Below, in pieces: positions 1 to 4,869 of a DNA stretch of 9,463 nucleotides. The position numbers and the translations under genes were made by a program. Position 1 is the stretch's first letter; each line of letters begins with the position of its first letter. Below the pieces are notes generated by a model. That model saw nothing but the letters and a program-made list of their open reading frames with translations. It ran no database searches and had not been told where the DNA came from. The DNA is from PALSA-926 sp964476835 (lineage in GTDB: Bacteria; Pseudomonadota; Alphaproteobacteria; Micavibrionales; UBA2020): NCBI GenBank assembly GCA_964476835.1, contig CAYZCE010000041.1, forward strand, positions 1-9,463, written 5' to 3'.

Positions 1-261
1 CCAGCTACTGATCGTCGCCTTGGTGAGCCATTACCTCACCAACTAGCTAATCAGATGCGGGCTACTCTTTTGGCGATAAATCTTTACCCCGAAGGGACCA
101 TACGGTATTAATTCCAGTTTCCCGAAGCTATTCCGTACCAAAAGGCATATTCCCACATGTTACTCACCCGTGCGCCACTCTGTATTGCTACAGCGTTCGA
201 CTTGCATGTTTTAGGCCTGCCGCCAGCGTTCGTTCTGAGCCAGGATCAAACTCTTAAGTTG
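1..261 (-). rRNA. rrs: 16S ribosomal RNA gene, 5' part (cut by window start)
   Basis: Read on the minus strand, 254 down to 235 is the universal 5' 16S sequence AGAGTTTGATCCTGGCTCAG, which corresponds to E. coli positions 8-27 and places the mature 5' end near 261. It is followed by AACGAACGCTGGCGGCAGGC, the ACATGCAAGTCGAACG block, GGCGCACGGGTGAGTAAC and GATTAGCTAGTTGGTGAGGT, all in the normal order of the 5' domain. The GGCGGCAGGCCTAA form and the short first variable loop (about 10 nt between GTCGAACG and GAGTGGCG) fit Alphaproteobacteria. Only the first 260 or so bases are present; the rest of the gene and of the rRNA operon lies beyond position 1. The exact 5' end is inferred by homology. 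Confidence 0.97.
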
Positions 262-282
262 AATTCGATCCCTTTGCAAACT

Positions 283-307
283 GTCATGTTTCACAAGGAA
301 ACATGAC
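283..307 (-). repeat. Perfect 10-bp inverted repeat just upstream of 16S
   Basis: GTCATGTTTC (283-292) and GAAACATGAC (298-307) pair exactly around a 5-nt loop, ending about 20 nt from the mature 16S 5' end. Pre-16S processing stems normally pair leader with the spacer beyond the 16S 3' end; this one pairs with itself. It could be a local processing or folding element. Confidence 0.65.
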
Positions 308-345
308 GATATCAAAGGATCTCTGTTTAGTTTTGAGACCTGCTA

Positions 346-365
346 AATGTTTATACTCAAACATT
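346..365 (-). repeat. 7-bp inverted repeat in rRNA leader
   Basis: AATGTTT (346-352) and AAACATT (359-365) pair around a 6-nt loop. It lies between the two stronger leader hairpins. The pairing is A-T rich and modest alone, but it fits a run of three consecutive stems. Confidence 0.4.
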
Positions 366-376
366 CACTGTTATAT

Positions 377-404
377 GAAACAAGAAGCGTGAACTTCTTG
401 TTTC
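377..404 (-). repeat. Perfect 11-bp inverted repeat in rRNA leader
   Basis: GAAACAAGAAG (377-387) and CTTCTTGTTTC (394-404) are exact reverse complements around a 6-nt loop. No U tract follows in the direction of 16S transcription, so it is not a terminator. It is probably a leader stem-loop, possibly a processing site. Confidence 0.7.
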
Positions 405-598
405 GGCATGTACATCTAAGATATTTAGACAGGTTTGTTGAAAGTGCGAAACACGATCAGCAAATCGCTGCCTGCATATCTCTTCTCATCGATCTACAAT
501 GTTCAATAACCCCGCGGCCGAAACCGCAAAATTTGCCCCCGTATCGAAAACTTGCATTTCCGATCCAAAAGCGAATCTGTCTTTGGGACAGAGTGGCG

Positions 599-627
599 AC
601 CGTACAGGCACAAGGCCCTTGGGTCAA
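599..627 (-). promoter_or_regulatory. Possible second rRNA promoter (weak)
   Basis: The minus strand has TTGACC (627-622), a 17-bp spacer and TACGGT (604-599), matching three of six consensus -10 bases. Many rRNA operons have tandem promoters and this site would also read into 16S, but the -10 is poor. It lies directly after the UUCG hairpin. Confidence 0.25.
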
Positions 628-630
628 CCA

Positions 631-654
631 AAAAACAAACCGAAGTTCGTTTTT
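631..654 (-). terminator. UUCG-tetraloop hairpin with T tract in rRNA leader (terminator- or attenuator-like)
   Basis: In the minus-strand transcript, AAAAACGAAC (654-645) pairs with GTTTGTTTTT (640-631) around a TTCG loop. This gives ten pairs with one G-U and a C(UUCG)G closing pair, the most stable tetraloop class. The 3' arm runs into six T residues, so the shape resembles an intrinsic terminator, although the stem base is A-U rich and the T tract is itself part of the stem. It begins about 35 nt after the predicted transcription start. It could attenuate, protect the 5' end or be neutral; the sequence does not decide. Confidence 0.4.
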
Positions 655-695
655 CTGCCGGACGTTTCTGACGAAGCGCGCCGAACAGGATGCTG

Positions 696-724
696 GTTAT
701 AGGTGCCGAATCTGAGGATGTCAA
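696..724 (-). promoter_or_regulatory. Main 16S rRNA operon promoter (sigma-70 type)
   Basis: On the minus strand there is a perfect -35 TTGACA (724-719), a 17-bp spacer and a -10 TATAAC (701-696, five of six consensus bases). Transcription would start near 689, giving a leader of about 430 nt before 16S. The sequence just upstream (725-760) is A/T-rich with T and A runs, as expected for an UP element that boosts rRNA promoters. It is the best promoter match I found in the region and it points into the 16S gene. Confidence 0.82.
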
Positions 725-786
725 AGAGATTTTAAAAAATCGTCAAAGAATTTTGCAAGAGCGGCGCCTAGGTATCTGAATTTTAA

Positions 787-821
787 GCCTTATTTGTCGT
801 TAACATATTGTAAAATAAGGC
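787..821 (-). terminator. Probable terminator after prmB
   Basis: GCCTTATTT (787-795) and AAATAAGGC (813-821) form a 9-bp stem with a 17-nt loop, starting 5 nt after the prmB stop codon. In the direction of transcription the stem is followed by TTAAAATT, a poor U tract, and the stem is A-U rich, so termination may be weak. It is placed to separate the pantothenate operon from the rRNA promoter about 65 bp further on, which reads the same way. Confidence 0.5.
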
Positions 822-825
822 AAAA

Positions 826-1743
826 TCAGCGCAACGAAAGCAGCTGGTCGCGGGTCAGCCAGAAGACTTCGCCGTCGTTGTTTTCGCTGTCGATCCACAT
901 GAATTCGAGGTTCGGGTAGTCCGCCTCGAGAATCGCGTGGCCTTCGCCGATCTCACAGATCAGGATGCCATCTTCGCTCATGTAATCAGGGGCTTCGGCC
1001 AAAATCCGGCGTACGATATCGAGTCCGTCCTCGCCGCTGGCCAGGGCCATTTCAGGCTCGGCGCGGTGTTCGGGCGGCAGGGCCTTCATCAGTTCAGAGT
1101 GCACGTAGGGCGGATTCGTAATGATGAGGTCGTAGGTACGACCCTTGAGCGGCTTGAAGAGGTCGCCGCGGTGCAGGGTGACGCGTTCTTCGCAGCCATG
1201 CTTCTTCACGTTGATCTTGGCGACCTCAAGCGCGTCCTTGGAAAGGTCTACCGCGTCGATGTCGGCAAAGGGGAAGACATGTGCCGCCAGGATGGCGAGG
1301 CAGCCCGAGCCGGTGCAGAGATCAAGCACAGACGAAATCGCGCCCGGGTCGTCGATGATGGTGTCTTCATCGCCCCCAACAAGACCGGAGGTGAGGATGT
1401 CGCCGATGTAGGAACGCGGCACGATGACGCGCTCATCCACATAGAACTGCAGGCCCTTGAGGTAGCCCTTGTGCGTGAGATATGCCGCCGGCTTGCGGGT
1501 TTTCACACGCTTCTCGATGATCGCGGCAACGGCCTTGCGCTCACTGGCGAGCAGCACAGCGTCCATGTAAGGGTCAAGGCGATCGAGCGGCAGGTGCAGC
1601 GTTTCCAGCACTAAATAGGCCGCTTCGTCATGCGCGTTGTCGGTACCGTGGCCGAAGGAGAGTTCCGCCTTGTTGAAGCGGCTGATGGCGTAACGCAGGA
1701 AGTCGCGCACGGTGCGGAGGTCTTTGAGGTTTTCTTTTTTCAT
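826..1743 (-). CDS. prmB: PrmB, ribosomal protein uL3 glutamine N5-methyltransferase
   Basis: The 305-residue product methylates a glutamine of ribosomal protein L3 using S-adenosylmethionine, in the cytoplasm during ribosome assembly. The N-terminal helical domain carries the PrmB-type segment TVRDFLRYAISRFN (11-24) and SFGHGTDNAHDEAAYLVL (29-46). The Rossmann methyltransferase domain follows, with the SAM-binding DLCTGSGCLAI (141-151), acidic AVDLS (164-168) and the catalytic NPPYV (210-214) that holds the target glutamine amide. The GHGTDN and IVPRS features separate it from the release-factor enzyme PrmC, and its length fits PrmB (about 300-310). The start codon overlaps the coaX stop as ATGA, with only a weak ribosome site, so translation is probably coupled to coaX. 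It has no metabolic link to the upstream pantothenate genes. PrmB is best known from beta- and gammaproteobacteria, which makes its place here mildly unusual. Confidence 0.9.
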   Translation of the reverse strand: MKKENLKDLRTVRDFLRYAISRFNKAELSFGHGTDNAHDEAAYLVLETLHLPLDRLDPYMDAVLLASERKAVAAIIEKRVKTRKPAAYLTHKGYLKGLQFYVDERVIVPRSYIGDILTSGLVGGDEDTIIDDPGAISSVLDLCTGSGCLAILAAHVFPFADIDAVDLSKDALEVAKINVKKHGCEERVTLHRGDLFKPLKGRTYDLIITNPPYVHSELMKALPPEHRAEPEMALASGEDGLDIVRRILAEAPDYMSEDGILICEIGEGHAILEADYPNLEFMWIDSENNDGEVFWLTRDQLLSLR

Positions 1744-2516
1744 GTCTTGCTCATGTCATAGGCAATGCGAAGGCCCTGCAGCACGAGGTCGGGCATGATG
1801 AGATCAAAGACGCCCTCGTCGCGAAAGAGCTGCGAGAAGCCGCCGGTGCCGATCACCGTCACTTCCTCGCCGCGGAACTGTTCTTTTTTAAGCCCTGAAA
1901 CGATTTCGCGCAAGGCTCCAAGATGACCGTAGTAGAGGCCGCGCTGGATACTTTCGCGCGTGGTCTGGCCGAGGTAAGTGTCCGGCGTCTCGATATCCAC
2001 CTCCATCAGCTTCGCGGTGTTGGATTTGAGCGCCTCCATGCCCAGCCGCACGCCGGCCAAGATCACGCCGCCGAGGTAATCGCGGTTCTTGTTGATCGCA
2101 CAGAAGGTTGTGGCGGTGCCGGCATCGATGATGACGATATTCTTGCCCGGGAAAGCGTGGACCGCGCCGATGGCGTTGGCGATGCGGTCGGCGCCCACTT
2201 CGGCGGGGTTCTTGTATTTGACGTTCAGCCCCGTCTTGACGCCGGCCTTGAGGTCGAAGAAACCGGCATGGCCGAAATACTGCGTGATCGCATGGCGCAC
2301 CGTGTAGTTGGTCGAGGGCACGACCGAGCAGACCGCGACACCCGTCACCTTCTCCCGCGCGACGCCGTTGATTGCGAGCGCATTGGCGAGGAAGATGCCG
2401 AACTGGTCGGCGGTGCCGAGCTGTGACGTCGCGTAGCGGAAGCGGTGCAGCAGCTTGTCGCCGTCGAACAAGCCGCCGAGGATATGCGTGTTGCCGACAT
2501 CGAGACAGAGAAGCAT
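1740..2516 (-). CDS. coaX: Type III pantothenate kinase
   Basis: CoaX phosphorylates pantothenate to 4'-phosphopantothenate, the first committed step of coenzyme A synthesis in the cytoplasm. The type III enzymes have an ASKHA (acetate/sugar kinase-Hsp70-actin) fold and are unrelated to CoaA. The 258-residue product shows the phosphate-binding DVGNT (6-10), NPAEVGADR (103-111, with the likely catalytic Asp110), DAGTATT (131-137), GGVILAG (149-155), GTGG (223-226) and the C-terminal PDLVLQGL. This is the usual length and motif order. The ATG has a good ribosome site (AAAGGA, about 8 nt away). It follows panC by 44 bp that contain half of a palindromic repeat and shares an ATGA overlap with prmB downstream. 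Its place after panB and panC puts synthesis and first use of pantothenate on one transcript. Confidence 0.95.
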   Translation of the reverse strand: MLLCLDVGNTHILGGLFDGDKLLHRFRYATSQLGTADQFGIFLANALAINGVAREKVTGVAVCSVVPSTNYTVRHAITQYFGHAGFFDLKAGVKTGLNVKYKNPAEVGADRIANAIGAVHAFPGKNIVIIDAGTATTFCAINKNRDYLGGVILAGVRLGMEALKSNTAKLMEVDIETPDTYLGQTTRESIQRGLYYGHLGALREIVSGLKKEQFRGEEVTVIGTGGFSQLFRDEGVFDLIMPDLVLQGLRIAYDMSKT

Positions 2517-2537
2517 TTTTTATTCCTTTCCAAACTT

Positions 2538-2587
2538 GTCATTCCGGCGAAAGCCGGAATCTAGACCCCGGCCTTCGCCGGAGTGAC
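2538..2587. repeat. REP-like palindromic element at the panC end
   Basis: The 50 bp form a near-perfect palindrome centred at 2562/2563; the two 25-base arms agree at 21 positions. Each arm is itself a small hairpin: CCGGC-GAAA-GCCGG on the left and CCGGC-CTTC-GCCGG on the right. In the panC-coaX transcript three of the four mismatches become G-U pairs, so the RNA can fold almost completely. The element reads VTPAKAGV then TAG in the panC frame. That is the well-known translation signature of a dispersed proteobacterial REP-type repeat (xIPAKAGIQ in one direction, FRRKPESR-like in others). Only one copy is visible here, so dispersal through this genome is inferred. Confidence 0.75.
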
Positions 2588-3337
2588 GGCGGGAACATTG
2601 TCGATCAGGCGCACATCGCCGAGCCATGCGGCCACCAGCCGCCGCCCCCAGCGTGTTGCCACGTATTCGGGGCGGAAGCCGGCCTGCGCCAGTTTTTCTG
2701 CGATGGCCCCGTCATCAAGATCGCTCATCAGCAGCTGCGGCAGCAGTTCCGCCTGTTTCAACTGTTCCGGCGTCAGGCGTGCGTTGCGCGAGCTGAGCGC
2801 GAGGCCGGACGGCGCGCGCACCGTCTCGCCACCGATGATCTCGACCGGCAGAAACAAGGCGGCGGCCATCTTCTTCACCAGCATCAGCTGCTGAAAGTCC
2901 TTCTCGCCGAAATAAGCGCGGGCGGGCGCGATGATATTGAGCAGCTTCAGCACCACCGTCAGCATGCCGGTGAAATGCCCGGGGCGGAATTCCCCTTCCA
3001 GCACGTGGCTGTCGGCGGTTTCACTGACTTGCACTTCGTAGTTGTCGGGATACATCGCGTCCTTGTCCGGCGCGAAGAGGTAGTCGATGCCAAGGCTCTC
3101 CAACAGCTTTGCGTCGTCATCGAGGCGACGGCGGTATTTATCGTAGTCGGCGGCCTGGTTGAACTGCGTCGGGTTGACGAAAACGCTGGCGACGACAATG
3201 TCATTTTCACCGCGGGCACGGCGGCAGAGGCTCGCATGGCCTTCATGCAGGTCGCCCATTGTCGGCACGAAACCGAGGCTGCCGCGCATTTCCGCGCGCA
3301 GTTTTCGCCAATCGGCGATGTCAGAAACTATTTTCAT
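2561..3337 (-). CDS. panC: Pantothenate synthetase (pantoate--beta-alanine ligase)
   Basis: PanC joins pantoate to beta-alanine with ATP through a pantoyl-adenylate, making pantothenate in the cytoplasm. The 258-residue product has the nucleotidyltransferase signature PTMGDLHEGH (25-34, with the HxGH motif), FVNPTQF (53-59), GEFRPGHFTGM (115-125), FGEKDFQQL (143-151, the pantoate and ATP-binding Lys/Asp/Gln) and the KMSKS-like SSRN (182-185). The family's usual C-terminal motif RLIDN ends at residue 247; the last eight residues, VTPAKAGV, and the stop codon come from the palindromic repeat. It is shorter than the typical 275-285, mainly in the C-terminal domain. The chosen ATG lies 17 bp inside panB, with an AGGA about 11 nt upstream. 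Residues 174-177 read RAPS where many homologues have READ; this is not a core catalytic position. Confidence 0.95.
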   Translation of the reverse strand: MKIVSDIADWRKLRAEMRGSLGFVPTMGDLHEGHASLCRRARGENDIVVASVFVNPTQFNQAADYDKYRRRLDDDAKLLESLGIDYLFAPDKDAMYPDNYEVQVSETADSHVLEGEFRPGHFTGMLTVVLKLLNIIAPARAYFGEKDFQQLMLVKKMAAALFLPVEIIGGETVRAPSGLALSSRNARLTPEQLKQAELLPQLLMSDLDDGAIAEKLAQAGFRPEYVATRWGRRLVAAWLGDVRLIDNVPAVTPAKAGV

Positions 3338-4109
3338 CAGCGGGGAATTCCTGCGATTTTACGGCTGCCGCATAAGCGTCGATCCCCTGCGCCAGCAGGC
3401 CTGCGCCGTCGATGAAGTGGCGCACGAAAGACGGCTTGAATTCGGTATTGAGGCCGAGCAAGTCCTGGAACACCAGCACCTGCCCGTCGGTTTTCGCGCC
3501 CGCGCCGATGCCGATGGTGGGGATTTTCAGGCGCGCGGTGATCTCCGTCGCGAGTTTCGCCGGCACGCATTCGAGCACTAGCGCGAAGCATCCGGCGGAT
3601 TCAAGAAGTACGGCGTCTTCCATGATTTTCTGCGCCTGCGCCTCGGTCTTGCCTTGCACTTTATATCCGCCGAGCACGTTGAGCGACTGCGGCGTCAGGC
3701 CGAGATGCCCCATCACCGGCACGCCGGAAGCGACGAGATGTTCAATAAAATCGAGGTTTCCCGCCGCACCTTCGAGCTTCACGGCCTGTGCGCCCGCCTG
3801 CATCAGAGCGCGCACGACCTCGATGTTTTTATCGAGCGTCGAGCGGTTCGCGAGGAACGGCAGGTCGGCAATAATGAACTTGTCCGGTGCGCCGCGCGCG
3901 ACGGATGCGGTCGCCAGCGCCATCATCTCGACGGTCGCGTTCACCGTGTCCTTGAAGCCGTGCATGGTCATGGCGAGGCTGTCGCCGACCAAAATGCAAT
4001 CGGCCTTCGACGCATTGACGATGCGCGCGCTGGTATAGTCGTAGCAGGTCACCATCGCGATCTTTTCTTTTGCCGCCTTCTTCTTGGCGAAGGCGCAGAC
4101 GGTTTTCAT
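3321..4109 (-). CDS. panB: 3-methyl-2-oxobutanoate hydroxymethyltransferase (ketopantoate synthase)
   Basis: PanB transfers a hydroxymethyl group from 5,10-methylenetetrahydrofolate to alpha-ketoisovalerate, giving ketopantoate, the first step of pantothenate synthesis. The 262-residue TIM-barrel protein shows MVTCYDYTSARI (19-30), the metal-binding VGDSLAM (41-47), ADLPF (81-85, second metal Asp), MGHLGLTPQ (133-141), LECVP (179-183, with the catalytic Glu180) and IGIGAG (199-204) followed by DGQVLVFQDLLG. Length and motif order match the family. The ATG at 4109 has a strong ribosome site (AAAGGA, about 9 nt) and overlaps the stop of the DUF2520 gene as ATGA. The frame is open upstream to about 4373, but that extension lies inside the upstream gene and has no family similarity. 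The 3' end overlaps panC by 17 bp. Confidence 0.96.
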   Translation of the reverse strand: MKTVCAFAKKKAAKEKIAMVTCYDYTSARIVNASKADCILVGDSLAMTMHGFKDTVNATVEMMALATASVARGAPDKFIIADLPFLANRSTLDKNIEVVRALMQAGAQAVKLEGAAGNLDFIEHLVASGVPVMGHLGLTPQSLNVLGGYKVQGKTEAQAQKIMEDAVLLESAGCFALVLECVPAKLATEITARLKIPTIGIGAGAKTDGQVLVFQDLLGLNTEFKPSFVRHFIDGAGLLAQGIDAYAAAVKSQEFPADENSF

Positions 4110-4804
4110 AGCTTGATTCCTTTCAGGTCGACGAAACTTTGGTAGATGGCGCGGAACGCATCGCCGTCGAGCGCCGCGAGGTTCTTGCGGATCGTCTCCA
4201 CGTCGCCGCGCGCAAGCGGGCCGGTGAAGGCCGTCGCGGGATCGGCGAGAAGGTTTTGCGTGACTTGTTTCAGGTAAGCCTCGCCCGCCTCGGGCGGCAG
4301 GCCGAAATCGTCCTTGAGCGATGCGAAAAACTTCTGCCACAGCAGGCACGAGAAATTCCCCGCCAGCACGCACATCGCATGGTATTTCGCCTTCTGCCCG
4401 CGCGGCAGCGGCAAACAGCGGTTGGGCAGGCCGGGCAAAAGGTCGTCCGGCACGCCGGCGTCGGTCACGAAAGGCACCGACATATATGTCTCAAGGTCGT
4501 AAAGGCCGGGATTGAAGCTGGTCAACGGATGTGCGCCGACGGCCAAAGGCGTCTCCAACGCGCCGGAAAAGTGGATTTTGACGGCCTTGGCGTCCTGTAA
4601 GTGCTCGCGGATGAACGGTTCGATGGCCGCGTCGCTGATCGCGATCAGGATATGAGTCGCCCGCGCGGCCAGAGGCGCCAGCGCGGCCGCGCCGTCCGCC
4701 CGGCGCCATTGTGAAAAGGGGATATGCAGGAGGGACAGGTAATGGCCGAGATGCCGCGCCACCCGCCCGCCGCCGATGATGAGATATTGAGGTACCTGTC
4801 GCAT
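4106..4804 (-). CDS. Rossmann-like / DUF2520 protein, candidate PanG-type ketopantoate reductase
   Basis: The 232-residue product starts with a dinucleotide-binding Rossmann strand and glycine-rich loop, YLIIGGGRVARHLG (7-20). Then come ILIAISDAAI (52-61), HFSGAL (78-83) and HPLTSF (92-97). The C-terminal helical domain carries YHAMCVLAGNF (141-151) and FTGPLARGD (193-201), the hallmarks of DUF2520 proteins. It is the first gene of the operon and overlaps panB by ATGA. PanG of Francisella is, as I recall, an experimentally described ketopantoate reductase of this domain type. The position before panB and the absence of panE or ilvC from the window support the same role here: NADPH-dependent reduction of ketopantoate to pantoate. 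The function is inferred; other DUF2520 proteins are uncharacterised. I chose ATG at 4804 because AAGGA lies 7 nt upstream; an in-frame TTG at 4810 is too close to that site. Confidence 0.8.
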   Translation of the reverse strand: MRQVPQYLIIGGGRVARHLGHYLSLLHIPFSQWRRADGAAALAPLAARATHILIAISDAAIEPFIREHLQDAKAVKIHFSGALETPLAVGAHPLTSFNPGLYDLETYMSVPFVTDAGVPDDLLPGLPNRCLPLPRGQKAKYHAMCVLAGNFSCLLWQKFFASLKDDFGLPPEAGEAYLKQVTQNLLADPATAFTGPLARGDVETIRKNLAALDGDAFRAIYQSFVDLKGIKL

Positions 4805-4825
4805 GATCAAGTCCTTCCGTTGGGA

Positions 4826-4855
4826 ATCCTATCTGCTATATTGGAGCAACGTCAA
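4826..4855 (-). promoter_or_regulatory. Promoter of the pantothenate/CoaX operon
   Basis: On the minus strand TTGACG (4855-4850) is followed after 18 bp by TAGGAT (4831-4826), five and four of six consensus bases. The start would be near 4819, leaving about 14 nt of leader before the DUF2520 ATG, just enough for the AAGGA ribosome site. No riboswitch or operator is recognisable. Confidence 0.5.
4834..4842 (+). promoter_or_regulatory. Extended -10 promoter for the lipoprotein-ligase operon
   Basis: TGC followed by TATATT forms an extended -10 element (TGn plus five of six -10 bases). No good -35 is seen at the proper distance (CTTCCG at best), which is typical of extended -10 promoters. Transcription would start near 4849, shortly before the AAAGGA ribosome site of the gene at 4870. 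It sits inside the spacer of the opposing promoter. Confidence 0.45.
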
Positions 4856-4869
4856 GAAAGGATATTAAT

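Larger units (their letters stand above)
262..690 (-). other. 16S rRNA leader (pre-rRNA 5' region), no protein gene
   Basis: This stretch lies between the predicted rRNA promoter and the mature 16S start. It is more AT-rich than the flanking protein genes. Reading frames exist on both strands, but they start without ribosome sites, have atypical composition and resemble no family I recognise, so I call none of them. The content is structural: a UUCG-capped hairpin (631-654), a small CTGTC/GACAG stem (577-591), an 11-bp hairpin (377-404), a 7-bp hairpin (346-365) and a 10-bp hairpin (283-307). A GCACTTTCAACA stretch on the minus strand (447-436) weakly resembles an rRNA antitermination boxA, but the match is too loose to call. 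A long leader with antitermination and RNase III elements is normal for rRNA operons; the individual roles here are inferred. Confidence 0.75.

Noticed and set aside
436..447. boxA-like antitermination site (GCACTTTCAACA, minus strand)
   Set aside because: Only the CTTT core and scattered bases match the boxA consensus, with an extra base needed to align. It is too weak to annotate as a site.
347..715. 122-residue open frame in the rRNA leader
   Set aside because: It has no ribosome site, has atypical composition, spans several leader hairpins and contains the rRNA promoter on the other strand.
826..1743. PrmC (release factor methyltransferase) instead of PrmB
   Set aside because: The N-terminal TVRDFLRYAISRFN and GHGTDN segments and the IVPRS motif are PrmB features. 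PrmC has a shorter N-terminal domain and usually sits beside prfA.
2372..3415. Long plus-strand open frame opposite coaX and panC
   Set aside because: It is a shadow of GC-rich genes on the other strand, with low-complexity Arg/Ala/His content. Its SGESRN...PGLRR segment is just the REP-like palindrome translated in another frame.
4110..4373. Upstream extension of the panB frame
   Set aside because: The added 88 residues lie wholly within the DUF2520 gene, have no PanB similarity and skew to Arg/Ala/Pro. The ATG at 4109 has a good ribosome site and gives the family length.
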